Shown here in pieces: positions 23,652 through 31,734 of a DNA stretch of 62,195 bases (position 1 is its first letter; the number at the start of each line of letters is the position of its first letter). The notes under the pieces are model-generated. The model was given only the letters and a program-made list of their open reading frames with translations, did not search any database and had not been told where the DNA came from. The stretch is taken from the NCBI GenBank assembly GCA_031732795.1, contig JAVMKC010000104.1, forward strand, positions 1 to 62,195. The letters are read 5' to 3'. The position numbers and the translations under genes were made by a program. This DNA is from Accumulibacter sp031732795 (GTDB lineage: Bacteria > Pseudomonadota > Gammaproteobacteria > Burkholderiales > Rhodocyclaceae).

Positions 23652-25100
23652 ATGTTTTCCCGTCGCCACCTGTCCCTTCTTTGCCTGTTGGCGATCACCG
23701 TCACCCCGGCGTCCGGCGCCTGGCAAACCGTATCTTCCGAGCCAGGGAAGCGGGTCGAAATCGACCGCGGCAGCATTCGCAAGGACGAGGGCGGCAAAAC
23801 GCTGGCGCTGGGCCGCGTCGTACTCGACAAGCCCATCATCGACGCCAAGACCGCCGGCAACTATCGCATCGTCCAGGCGCTCAATCGTTACGATTGCCAA
23901 GCACGCACCTACGGCACCGTCAAACGCAGCTATTACAAGGCGGAGGGCGAACTGCTTCGTGAAGAAGAGGTTCGCGCGCCCATCGACTCACCGGTCCGCA
24001 GCGGGATGATCGACGACAAGCTGTTACGCGAGGTTTGCCGCCCAAAGCCCGGACCGGAAGCGAGCGTCGCCGCCAACCGGACCGTCGACAAGGTCAACGA
24101 AGCCGCCAGCGACTTACGTAAAGCCAATGAAGCGCTGATTCAGAAGGATATCAAGCGGGCCAACATGCAAGCCCCAGCTGCCGAAAAAAATGCAGTCGCG
24201 GAAAAAATCACTCCAAAAAACAAACCGGCAGCAGACAAGCCCCCGTCAGACGAACCGGCATCCGTCGAAACAGTCGCACCACCTCCGCCGGTCAACACCC
24301 ATCGCCCTCCACCCGCCCGTAAACGTCCCGCGCCGGTCAGATCGCACCCTCAAATCCACGCCGCTGCGCACCCACCACTGGCGACACATCAACCGGCGAA
24401 GAAACTCCCGGACACCCACCACGCCGAGATTCACTGGAGCTACGACGGCACAACCGGCCCCGAGCAATGGGGGCATTTGAAAGCGGATTACGCGACCTGC
24501 GCCACGGGCCGGCGGCAATCGCCGATCGACATCCGCGATGGTTTACCGGTAGACCTCGAGCCGATCCAATTCACCTACCGACCGTCGCCCTTTCGGGTCA
24601 TCGACAACGGACATACGGTCCAGGTCAATGTCGATGGCAGCCGCATCAGCCTGCTCGGCACGAGTTATGAGCTGATCCAATTCCACTTTCACCGCCCGGC
24701 CGAAGAACGGGTGAATGGCAAGACTTTCGACATGGTCGCGCATCTGGTGCACCGCTCGGAGGACGGCAGGCTGGCAGTCGTCGCCGTCCTGCTCGAAAAA
24801 GGCAGCGAGCACCCGCTGATCCAGACGGTCTGGAACCATCTGCCGCTCGAAAAAAACGAGTACGTCACACCGCCCGAGGCGCAAATCGATATCGCGCAAT
24901 TACTGCCTGCTGATCGTCGCTACTACACGTACATGGGCTCGCTGACCACGCCGCCGTGCACTGAAGGGGTGCTATGGCTGGTCTTGAAGCAGCCCCAGCA
25001 AATCTCCCCTGAACAACTGGCCATCTTCTCGCGACTCTACCGTCACAACGTCCGGCCGATTCAACCCGTTTTCTCCCGGTTGATCAAGGAATCGCGTTAA
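23652..25100 (+). CDS. exported alpha-carbonic anhydrase with N-terminal Adhesin_E-like domain
   Basis: A 482-residue precursor. Signal peptide about 1-22; residues 23-130 resemble the surface-adhesin E type domain (WQTVSS...VEIDRGSIRKD...YRIVQALNRYDCQARTYGTV). A long Pro/Ala/Lys/His-rich linker (about 165-255) follows, then a complete alpha-carbonic anhydrase (about 260-480). Zinc ligands are H345, H347 (FHFHRP) and H364 (VAHLVH); the active-site Thr lies in LTTPPC; C283 and C436 should form the usual disulfide. The residue two before H364, normally Glu, is Val. It hydrates CO2 in the periplasm or at the cell surface. The fusion is unusual, as bacterial alpha-CAs are normally about 230-250 residues. 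Confidence 0.85.
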   Translation: MFSRRHLSLLCLLAITVTPASGAWQTVSSEPGKRVEIDRGSIRKDEGGKTLALGRVVLDKPIIDAKTAGNYRIVQALNRYDCQARTYGTVKRSYYKAEGELLREEEVRAPIDSPVRSGMIDDKLLREVCRPKPGPEASVAANRTVDKVNEAASDLRKANEALIQKDIKRANMQAPAAEKNAVAEKITPKNKPAADKPPSDEPASVETVAPPPPVNTHRPPPARKRPAPVRSHPQIHAAAHPPLATHQPAKKLPDTHHAEIHWSYDGTTGPEQWGHLKADYATCATGRRQSPIDIRDGLPVDLEPIQFTYRPSPFRVIDNGHTVQVNVDGSRISLLGTSYELIQFHFHRPAEERVNGKTFDMVAHLVHRSEDGRLAVVAVLLEKGSEHPLIQTVWNHLPLEKNEYVTPPEAQIDIAQLLPADRRYYTYMGSLTTPPCTEGVLWLVLKQPQQISPEQLAIFSRLYRHNVRPIQPVFSRLIKESR

Positions 25101-25109
25101 ACCAGTTGA

Positions 25110-25138
25110 TCCAGAAATGTCACCGGCAGCTTTCTGGA
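25110..25138 (+). terminator. possible weak terminator after the carbonic anhydrase gene
   Basis: TCCAGAAA and TTTCTGGA form 8-bp arms with a 13-base loop 10 bases after the stop. No T-run follows, so the call is weak. Confidence 0.35.
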
Positions 25139-25266
25139 CGCTCGCCAAACGTGTCTCGCTTCGATCGACGGGCGACAAAGGAAGCGGCGGAAGAATCTCG
25201 TGGCAAGCGTGATCGATTTCACCCCATTCGTCCGCCAGCCCAGCAACGACGATCTACACTGAGAGC

Positions 25267-27099
25267 ATGGTTACGCAGCAGATGACAAGGAAGACTCAGG
25301 TGGATCGCCCTCCTCCGACCCCGATCAACACGCCGTCACTGAACACCCCGCCTGGCGACACGCAGATGGAAGAAAGCGCTGTCAAGACGGCCAAGATACT
25401 GATCGTGCAGCCGGATGAAGCCAGCGCCGAACTGCTGCAATCCTTCCTGGCCAGCGCCGGTTACCTGGACATCGCCTCGACACCTGATACCGAGACCGTA
25501 CAAGCGCTGCTCGTCGATTACAAACCGGATGTGGTCTTGCTGGACAGCGATGCGTTGACCGGCCTGGGCGGCGAGGGCCTGCTCGAAAAGCTGAGCAGCG
25601 AACGCAACGGGCAACAACGCCCGTTGATGGTCCTTTCCGCCAACCTCGACCGCAAACTGAAACTGCGCATCCTGCAATCGCACGACGCACAATTGCTGGC
25701 CAAACCCGTCGACCCTGCGGAATTGCTGTTACGGCTGCACAACACCCTGGTCGCCAAGGCGCTGCGCGAACGGGCCGCTTTTCACGATGAATTGACCGGT
25801 CTGCCCAACCGGGAACGCTATGTCGATCGATTGGATTGGGCCATCCGCTACAGCCAACGTTATGGGGGCGTCGGCGCTGTTCTGCATATTTCGCTCGACC
25901 GCTTTCAGCAGGTGGTCAATGCCCTGGGCTGGGGAGTCGGTGACCGGCTGCTGCGCGCAACCGCGCAAAACCTGCTGCAGACGGTGCGCAGCACCGACAT
26001 CATCACCCTCAACGCCAATCTGGAAGACGGCGAAGTGATGCTGTCACGGCTGACTGGCAATGAATTCACCGCTCTGCTGACCAATATCGACCGGCCTGAC
26101 CGGGCGGCGATGATCGCCCGCCGCATTCTGCCGAGCATACAAACCCCATTTCGCGCCGGCAGCCACGAACTGATCAGCACCTGTTCGATCGGCATCGCCA
26201 TTTTTCCCGACGACGGCACGACCCGCGACGACATCATGCGCGCTGCCAACAACGCTTTACAGCACGCGATCAATCAAGGCGGCAATACCTTCAATTTTTA
26301 TGCTCGGGATCTCAACGACCGGGCCATCGAGCGACTGCGCGTCGAGACCAATCTGCGGCGGGCGATTGATCACGATGAACTGCGGCTGTACTACCAACCG
26401 AAAGTGGATGTCGCCAACGGTCGGATCACCGGCGCCGAGGCGCTGGTACGCTGGCAGCATCCGACCCTGGGAGTGATCGGTCCGGCCGGCTTCATCACCG
26501 TCGCCGAGGAATGTGGCGCGATACTGGCACTCGGCGACTGGGTGCTCAATGAAGCCTGTCGGCAGATCAGCGAATGGCGGCAGGCGGGACTTTTGCTGCC
26601 ACGGGTGGCGGTCAATGTTTCGCTGCACCAGTTCCGGCAGGCCGATTTCGCCGAGAAAGTAGCGGCAACTCTGGCAACGCATGGCCTGGAAGGCCGGCAG
26701 GTGATCCTCGAACTCACCGAAAGCGCGGTCATGGAGGACAGCGAGCAAAGCCTGCGTTCACTGGCCCGACTGCGCGAATTGGGCATCGAACTGGCCGTCG
26801 ACGATTTTGGCACTGGTTATTCGTCGTTGAGTTACCTGACCCGCTTCCCGCTCAATGAACTCAAGGTGGACCGCTCATTCCTCGCCAGCGTCGACAGCGA
26901 CCGTCACAGCGCCACCCTGGTCGCAGCAATCATTTCGATGGGCCACCAACTCGGCTTGCGCGTGGTTGCCGAAGGGGTCGAAACCGAACAGCAACTGCAA
27001 TTCCTTCGCGAGCACCACTGCAACGAATACCAGGGTTACTTCTGCAGCAAACCGCTCCCCGAAACCGAATTCCGGTCGCTGCTCATCGCCGCGGGCTGA
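25267..27099 (+). CDS. REC-GGDEF(degenerate)-EAL c-di-GMP phosphodiesterase candidate
   Basis: A 610-residue cytoplasmic protein. A receiver domain (about 41-160) has Asp in VVLLDSD (93) and Lys in LLAKPVDP (146). A GGDEF-type domain follows (about 168-350) whose active site reads LTGNEF (264-267) instead of GG(D/E)EF, so cyclase activity is unlikely. The EAL domain (about 360-610) is complete: EALVRW, NVSLHQF, ELTESAVM, DDFGTGYSSL, VDRSF, EGVETEQQ. It is expected to hydrolyse c-di-GMP in response to a histidine kinase not seen here. Its position 610 bases upstream of the giant surface-protein cluster suggests control of surface attachment. Confidence 0.88.
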   Translation: MVTQQMTRKTQVDRPPPTPINTPSLNTPPGDTQMEESAVKTAKILIVQPDEASAELLQSFLASAGYLDIASTPDTETVQALLVDYKPDVVLLDSDALTGLGGEGLLEKLSSERNGQQRPLMVLSANLDRKLKLRILQSHDAQLLAKPVDPAELLLRLHNTLVAKALRERAAFHDELTGLPNRERYVDRLDWAIRYSQRYGGVGAVLHISLDRFQQVVNALGWGVGDRLLRATAQNLLQTVRSTDIITLNANLEDGEVMLSRLTGNEFTALLTNIDRPDRAAMIARRILPSIQTPFRAGSHELISTCSIGIAIFPDDGTTRDDIMRAANNALQHAINQGGNTFNFYARDLNDRAIERLRVETNLRRAIDHDELRLYYQPKVDVANGRITGAEALVRWQHPTLGVIGPAGFITVAEECGAILALGDWVLNEACRQISEWRQAGLLLPRVAVNVSLHQFRQADFAEKVAATLATHGLEGRQVILELTESAVMEDSEQSLRSLARLRELGIELAVDDFGTGYSSLSYLTRFPLNELKVDRSFLASVDSDRHSATLVAAIISMGHQLGLRVVAEGVETEQQLQFLREHHCNEYQGYFCSKPLPETEFRSLLIAAG

Positions 27100-27709
27100 C
27101 CGAGCCCCGTTTGTCGGTCACCCCGCCAGCGAAAAGACTCTCGAACACTTTTCTCAACCCATCACCCTACAGTTTTCACGACGGGTGCCGTTACGGTACC
27201 TGAGAGGTGATTACAGAGTGGGTCAAGTTCCGAAGTGCGCGAGTTAACCGTCGAGCCGCTCCGCAGCCTCACAACGACAGCTAACGCCAGTGTCCGAGCT
27301 TCAGGCGTCCGCCGGATGAGTCGACGACGGAACGCAATAAAACCTGGGCATGTCGCAACACATGGCAAATTTATGGCGATGCTATTGATTAAGTAAATTA
27401 ATCATAAAGTTGATTTGAACCGGGTTGCCGGGAAAGTGCATGGCCGCATTAACCCAACTCCCGGTGTGTCATCGTGCCTTGCATATTGTCAAGCAGCGCC
27501 TTTAATGAACAACGTGCCTTCAGTTTTCTTTTTTTTGCCGTCCACCCGGCTGCCGCTCTCGCCGTTCGATGACGTTCGTCCTCATTCGGGTGACGGGACG
27601 ACGGCCAACGTGCCGAAACTCTCTCCGCAACCCTCGACCGAAAAAGAGCGCATCTCTGGTCTGATCCATTGGCGCCTTACCACCGATCGGGGCATCCCTT
27701 CAGGGAACC
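27100..27709. promoter_or_regulatory. 610-bp upstream region of the export/giant-protein cluster
   Basis: No supported gene. AT-rich between about 27340 and 27420, unlike the flanks. A symmetric TGATTAA/TTAATCA pair (27386-27404, 5-base spacer) looks like an operator. A 100-codon frame (27415-27717) overlaps the next gene's start and has poor codon character, so I do not call it. This region probably holds the promoter of the following five genes. Confidence 0.5.
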
Positions 27710-29572
27710 ATGCATAACGACATGTTGAACTGGCCGACCAACCCGCCACGAGCCGCCACCAGCGATACCCACGCTCGACACGGTTCCGGGCAGGCCACGT
27801 CAGCCGTCCCGACCCCTTTGCAGCGCTGGCTGGCCGACTACTGCGAGCGGTCGACGATCGCTTCCTGCGGCGTCATCGTCGGCCTCGCCACTGGCGCCGG
27901 CGTCGACAAGATCGACGTTCTGGTCGAATGGCCGGCCGCCGGCGAGCAGAACCAGCCATTGACCGGCTCGGCGACGGCGGCGTTCAAACGCGGCCAGCCT
28001 CTGGTCATCGTGCCGCCGGTCGCCCTGCCGGACGCCCAGTTCGAACGCATCGTCGCCCTGCCGTTGAAAACCGCCGAACAGACGCGCGGCGCGGTGGCGA
28101 TCGGCCTGCGCACCATCGACGATGCCTTGATCCAGGGCTTCCTGGCCGATCTGCAACGCGCCAGCGGCGATCTATGCACCTTGTTGGGCGGGCCCTCGAC
28201 GGTCAATTCGATTGCCGCCACACAGTTGCTGCAATGGCAGGCGACTCTATTGACTCGCAACCGCTTGCAAGACAGCGCTCTGGAACTGGTCAACGAACTG
28301 GCGGCGACGCTGTCTTTCGATCGCGTCAGCCTCGGCGTCATCGACAACTCGCGCAACCGCATCGTCGCCCTGTCCTACAACGCCGAATTCAAGAGCAGTC
28401 AAGAGTTGTTGCGCAACCTGGGAGCGGCAATGGACGAAGCGGTGGATCAGGGATGCACCCTGGTTCACCCGGCCCGGCCCGGCGATAAACCGCTGATCGT
28501 CCTGGCGCACGCCGCGCTGGCGGTGCGCAGCGGCACCGCGGTATGCAGCATCCCGTTGATCAAGGATGGCAAGCCCGTTGGCGCATTGACCTTCGAACGC
28601 GCCGGCGGCACCCCGCCGCTGCAGTCGGAGGTGGCGCTCTGCGAGCATCTGGCCAGCCTGATCGCACCGATCGTCGAATTGAAACAACGCGCCGATCGCC
28701 CGGTGCGCACCCGCGCCGCCGAAGCGCTCACCGCCCTCTGGCAACGAATCCGGCACGACGAGGACTCCCGCCCGCGGATGGTGGCCATCGGCAGCGTCAT
28801 CGCCTTGCTGGTCCTGACGCTGCTGCCCCTGCCCTACCGGATCAGCGCACCGGCGCATATCGAAGGCGCCGAGCAACGCGTTCTCGCGGCGTCGATGGAT
28901 GGCTTTCTGCGCCAAGCCCATGTCCGCCCCGGCGATGTCGTCAAAACCGGTGACGTGCTGATCGAACTGGTCGACCAGGATCTGCAGCTCGAAATGCGCA
29001 AATGGCAAGGCGAACTATCGCAGCACGAGAATACCTTCATCGCCGCGATGGCACGCAACGACCGGGCGCTGTTTTCGGTCAGCCAGGCCAAGGCCGCCGA
29101 AGCGCGCGCGCAACTCGAGTTGATCCGCGGGCAACTGTCGCGGATGCAGGTGCTGGCGCCGATCGACGGCCTGGTCATCAAGGGCGACCTGACCCAGGCG
29201 CTGGGTGCGCCGGTACGTCGCGGTGAAGAATTGATGGTTTTGGCGCCGCGCGGGCAATACCGGCTGATCATCGACGTCGATGAGCAGGACGTGACCGACG
29301 TCGTCGCCGACGCGCACGGTCAGGTAGCGCTGTCGGCCCTGCCGGGCGACAGTCTCGATTTCAAGGTCGAGCGGGTGATCCCGGTGGCCACCAGCAAGGA
29401 CGGTCGCAACGTCTTCGAGGTCGAAGCAACGCCGTTGGCCGTCAGCGACACCTTGCGGCCGGGAATGCAGGGCGTCGCCAAAATCCGCGCCGGCAGCCAG
29501 CCGCTGGCGTGGACGCTCAGCCACCGGCTGATCGATTGGCTGCGCCTCAAAGTGTGGTCGTGGTGGGGCTGA
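27710..29572 (+). CDS. GAF-domain HlyD-type membrane fusion protein
   Basis: A 620-residue protein with an unusual order: a cytoplasmic N-terminal half with a GAF-like sensor domain (about 180-325: LVNELAATLSFDRVSLGVID, VGALTFERAGG), one membrane helix (about 357-376), then a periplasmic HlyD-type adaptor. The adaptor has a lipoyl half-motif (ASMDGFLRQAHVRPGDVVKTG), a coiled coil (about 425-480), the second lipoyl half (VLAPIDGLVIKGDL) and a beta-barrel. HlyD proteins bridge inner- and outer-membrane parts of exporters. The GAF domain could sense a small ligand and gate export. It ends 1 base before the next gene, so coupled translation is likely. Confidence 0.85.
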   Translation: MHNDMLNWPTNPPRAATSDTHARHGSGQATSAVPTPLQRWLADYCERSTIASCGVIVGLATGAGVDKIDVLVEWPAAGEQNQPLTGSATAAFKRGQPLVIVPPVALPDAQFERIVALPLKTAEQTRGAVAIGLRTIDDALIQGFLADLQRASGDLCTLLGGPSTVNSIAATQLLQWQATLLTRNRLQDSALELVNELAATLSFDRVSLGVIDNSRNRIVALSYNAEFKSSQELLRNLGAAMDEAVDQGCTLVHPARPGDKPLIVLAHAALAVRSGTAVCSIPLIKDGKPVGALTFERAGGTPPLQSEVALCEHLASLIAPIVELKQRADRPVRTRAAEALTALWQRIRHDEDSRPRMVAIGSVIALLVLTLLPLPYRISAPAHIEGAEQRVLAASMDGFLRQAHVRPGDVVKTGDVLIELVDQDLQLEMRKWQGELSQHENTFIAAMARNDRALFSVSQAKAAEARAQLELIRGQLSRMQVLAPIDGLVIKGDLTQALGAPVRRGEELMVLAPRGQYRLIIDVDEQDVTDVVADAHGQVALSALPGDSLDFKVERVIPVATSKDGRNVFEVEATPLAVSDTLRPGMQGVAKIRAGSQPLAWTLSHRLIDWLRLKVWSWWG

Positions 29573-29573
29573 A

Positions 29574-31718
29574 ATGAGCGGCAGCCTGTTCAGCGAGCAA
29601 TGGTACCGCGTCGCCGAAATGAAGCCGCGGCTGCGCGCGCAGGTCAAGGTGCAACGGCAGCGTTGGCGCGATCAGTTATGGTACATCCTCTCCGACGACG
29701 CCACCGGCCGCCATCACCGGATCAATGACGCCGCCTACCAGTTCATCGGCCGCTGTGACGGCCGCCAGACGGTGAACCAAGTCTGGGACGTCGTTCTCGA
29801 AGCGCTGGGCGACGGTGCGCCGACCCAGGACGAAACGATCGACCTGCTTGCCAAGCTGTACGACGGTGAATTGTTGCAATTCGACCGCAACCCGGAAGTC
29901 GACATTCTGTTCCTGCGGCAAAGCGAACGAGCCTTCCGCCGCCAGAAGGCGATGGTCAACCCCTTGGCGTTCCACCTGCCGCTGGGCGACCCGACACCCT
30001 GGCTGACGCGCCTGCAGCCGATCGGACGTCTGCTCTTCCGCCCCGTCGTCTTCTGGCTGTGGCTGATCGCCATCCTGGTGGCGATGATCGCCACGGCCAC
30101 GCATTGGGACATCCTGCAGACCCACGCCGAGCACCATATGCTGACGCCGCGCTATCTGGCGTTGACCTGGATCTGTTTCCCGCTGATCAAGACGGTGCAC
30201 GAAATCGGCCATGGGCTGGCGGTGCGTCACTGGTCGGGCGAGGTCCATGAATTCGGCATCTCGCTGCTGGTGCTGGTGCCGGCACCGTATGTGGACGCCA
30301 CCGCCGCCTCGGCGTTTCTCGGCCGCGGCGAACGGGTGCTGGTCAGCGCCTCGGGAATCATGGTCGAACTGGGGTTGGCCGCTCTGGCGATGGTGGTCTG
30401 GTTGAACAGCGAAGCCGGCTGGACCAAGGATGTCGCCTTCGTGGTGATGACTATCGGCAGCGTGTCGACCCTGCTCTTCAACAGCAATCCCTTGTTGCGT
30501 TTCGACGGCTATTACATCCTCACCGACCTGCTCGACCTGCCCAATCTGTCGAGCCGCAGCAACACCTACTGGCTGCATCTGCTGCGCCGCCATCTGCTGC
30601 GCCTGCGCAGCGAAACACCGCAGATCGGCCAGGGCGAACGGAAATGGCTGCTGTTCTACGCCCCGCTCTCCTACCTGTACCGCGTGCTGATCTCGCTGCA
30701 GATCCTGTTCTGGATCGGCAGCAAATGGTTCGTCCTCGGCGTACTGGCCGGCGTCTATCTGCTGTTCAGCCTGCTGTTTCAACCCCTCTTGCGCTGGGCA
30801 CGGCAATCGCTGGGCAGCACCGCTCCCGGCCGCGAGACCACCCGTCTGCGCCTCAAATTGTCGATGCTGGCCATCGTTCCCGGGCTCCTGCTGTTCGCCC
30901 TGCCCTTCCCCTTCGCCACTCTCGCCCCGGCGGTGGTCTGGCTACCGGACCAAGCCTACATCCGGCCGGAGGTGGAGGGTTTCGTGAACCGGCTGGCCGT
31001 TCAGGACGGCCAGATGGTCCAGACCGGCGAATTGATCGCCGTGCTCGACAATCCGGAACTGGTCGCCAACCGTGATCGCGTCGAAAGCCGGCTGCTCGGC
31101 CTGCGCGCCGAACATTATCAGTTGCTGCTGCGCGACCCGCTCGGCGCCCAGAATCAGGCTGAAGAGATCATCCGCACCGAAGCGGAGCTGGCACGTGCCG
31201 AGGAGCGTCTGGCCCAGTTGCAACTGTTTGCCAAAAGCGCCGGTCGGCTGGTGATGCCGCGACAAAGCGACCTGCCCGGCCGTTTCGCCAAACAGGGGGT
31301 GCCGCTAGGCTACATCCTCTCCGAAGGCGACGCGTTGATCCGCGCCGCCGTGCCCGTCGAAGACGCCTTTCTGGTACAGCAGCAGACACAGACCGCCGCC
31401 GTGCGCCTGGCCGAACGTGGTCGGAACGAAATCGCCGCCAGCCTGCGCCCCAGCGCGCAGGCCGCGACCCGGCGCTTGCCCAGTCCGGCGCTCGGCGACC
31501 GCTCCGGTGGTCCCTACCCTACCGACACCGCCGACAAGGAAGGGGTGATGCTGCTCGAACCGGTGTTCCTCTTCGATCTCTCCCTGCCCGGCAAGGAACT
31601 CGATCGGGTCGGTCAGCGCGCCTGGGTCCGTTTCGACCATGGTTTCCAGCCGCTGGCCCTGCAAGCCTACCGCCGTCTGTCGCAACTGTTCCTCAAACAC
31701 TTCAACCCGGTCGACTGA
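29574..31718 (+). CDS. PqqD-like / M50 metalloprotease / HlyD membrane protein
   Basis: A 714-residue polytopic protein. Residues about 1-120 resemble the PqqD-type peptide-binding domain. The membrane part carries the site-2-protease zinc motif HEIGH (209-213) and a second NSNPLLRFDG motif (303-312), the usual NPxxxxDG partner with Asp311, so the peptidase should be active. After further helices (to about 460) a HlyD-like lipoyl/coiled-coil/barrel segment follows (about 470-690). Proteins of this architecture are found next to HlyD and RND adaptors. Here it may process or pass the substrate within the membrane. The peptidase substrate is unknown. Confidence 0.85.
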   Translation: MSGSLFSEQWYRVAEMKPRLRAQVKVQRQRWRDQLWYILSDDATGRHHRINDAAYQFIGRCDGRQTVNQVWDVVLEALGDGAPTQDETIDLLAKLYDGELLQFDRNPEVDILFLRQSERAFRRQKAMVNPLAFHLPLGDPTPWLTRLQPIGRLLFRPVVFWLWLIAILVAMIATATHWDILQTHAEHHMLTPRYLALTWICFPLIKTVHEIGHGLAVRHWSGEVHEFGISLLVLVPAPYVDATAASAFLGRGERVLVSASGIMVELGLAALAMVVWLNSEAGWTKDVAFVVMTIGSVSTLLFNSNPLLRFDGYYILTDLLDLPNLSSRSNTYWLHLLRRHLLRLRSETPQIGQGERKWLLFYAPLSYLYRVLISLQILFWIGSKWFVLGVLAGVYLLFSLLFQPLLRWARQSLGSTAPGRETTRLRLKLSMLAIVPGLLLFALPFPFATLAPAVVWLPDQAYIRPEVEGFVNRLAVQDGQMVQTGELIAVLDNPELVANRDRVESRLLGLRAEHYQLLLRDPLGAQNQAEEIIRTEAELARAEERLAQLQLFAKSAGRLVMPRQSDLPGRFAKQGVPLGYILSEGDALIRAAVPVEDAFLVQQQTQTAAVRLAERGRNEIAASLRPSAQAATRRLPSPALGDRSGGPYPTDTADKEGVMLLEPVFLFDLSLPGKELDRVGQRAWVRFDHGFQPLALQAYRRLSQLFLKHFNPVD

Positions 31719-31734
31719 GATCTGAGATCGCGCC

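Noticed and set aside
27415..27717. 100-codon plus-strand frame before the GAF-HlyD gene
   Set aside because: It overlaps the next start, and its composition is unlike the neighbours.
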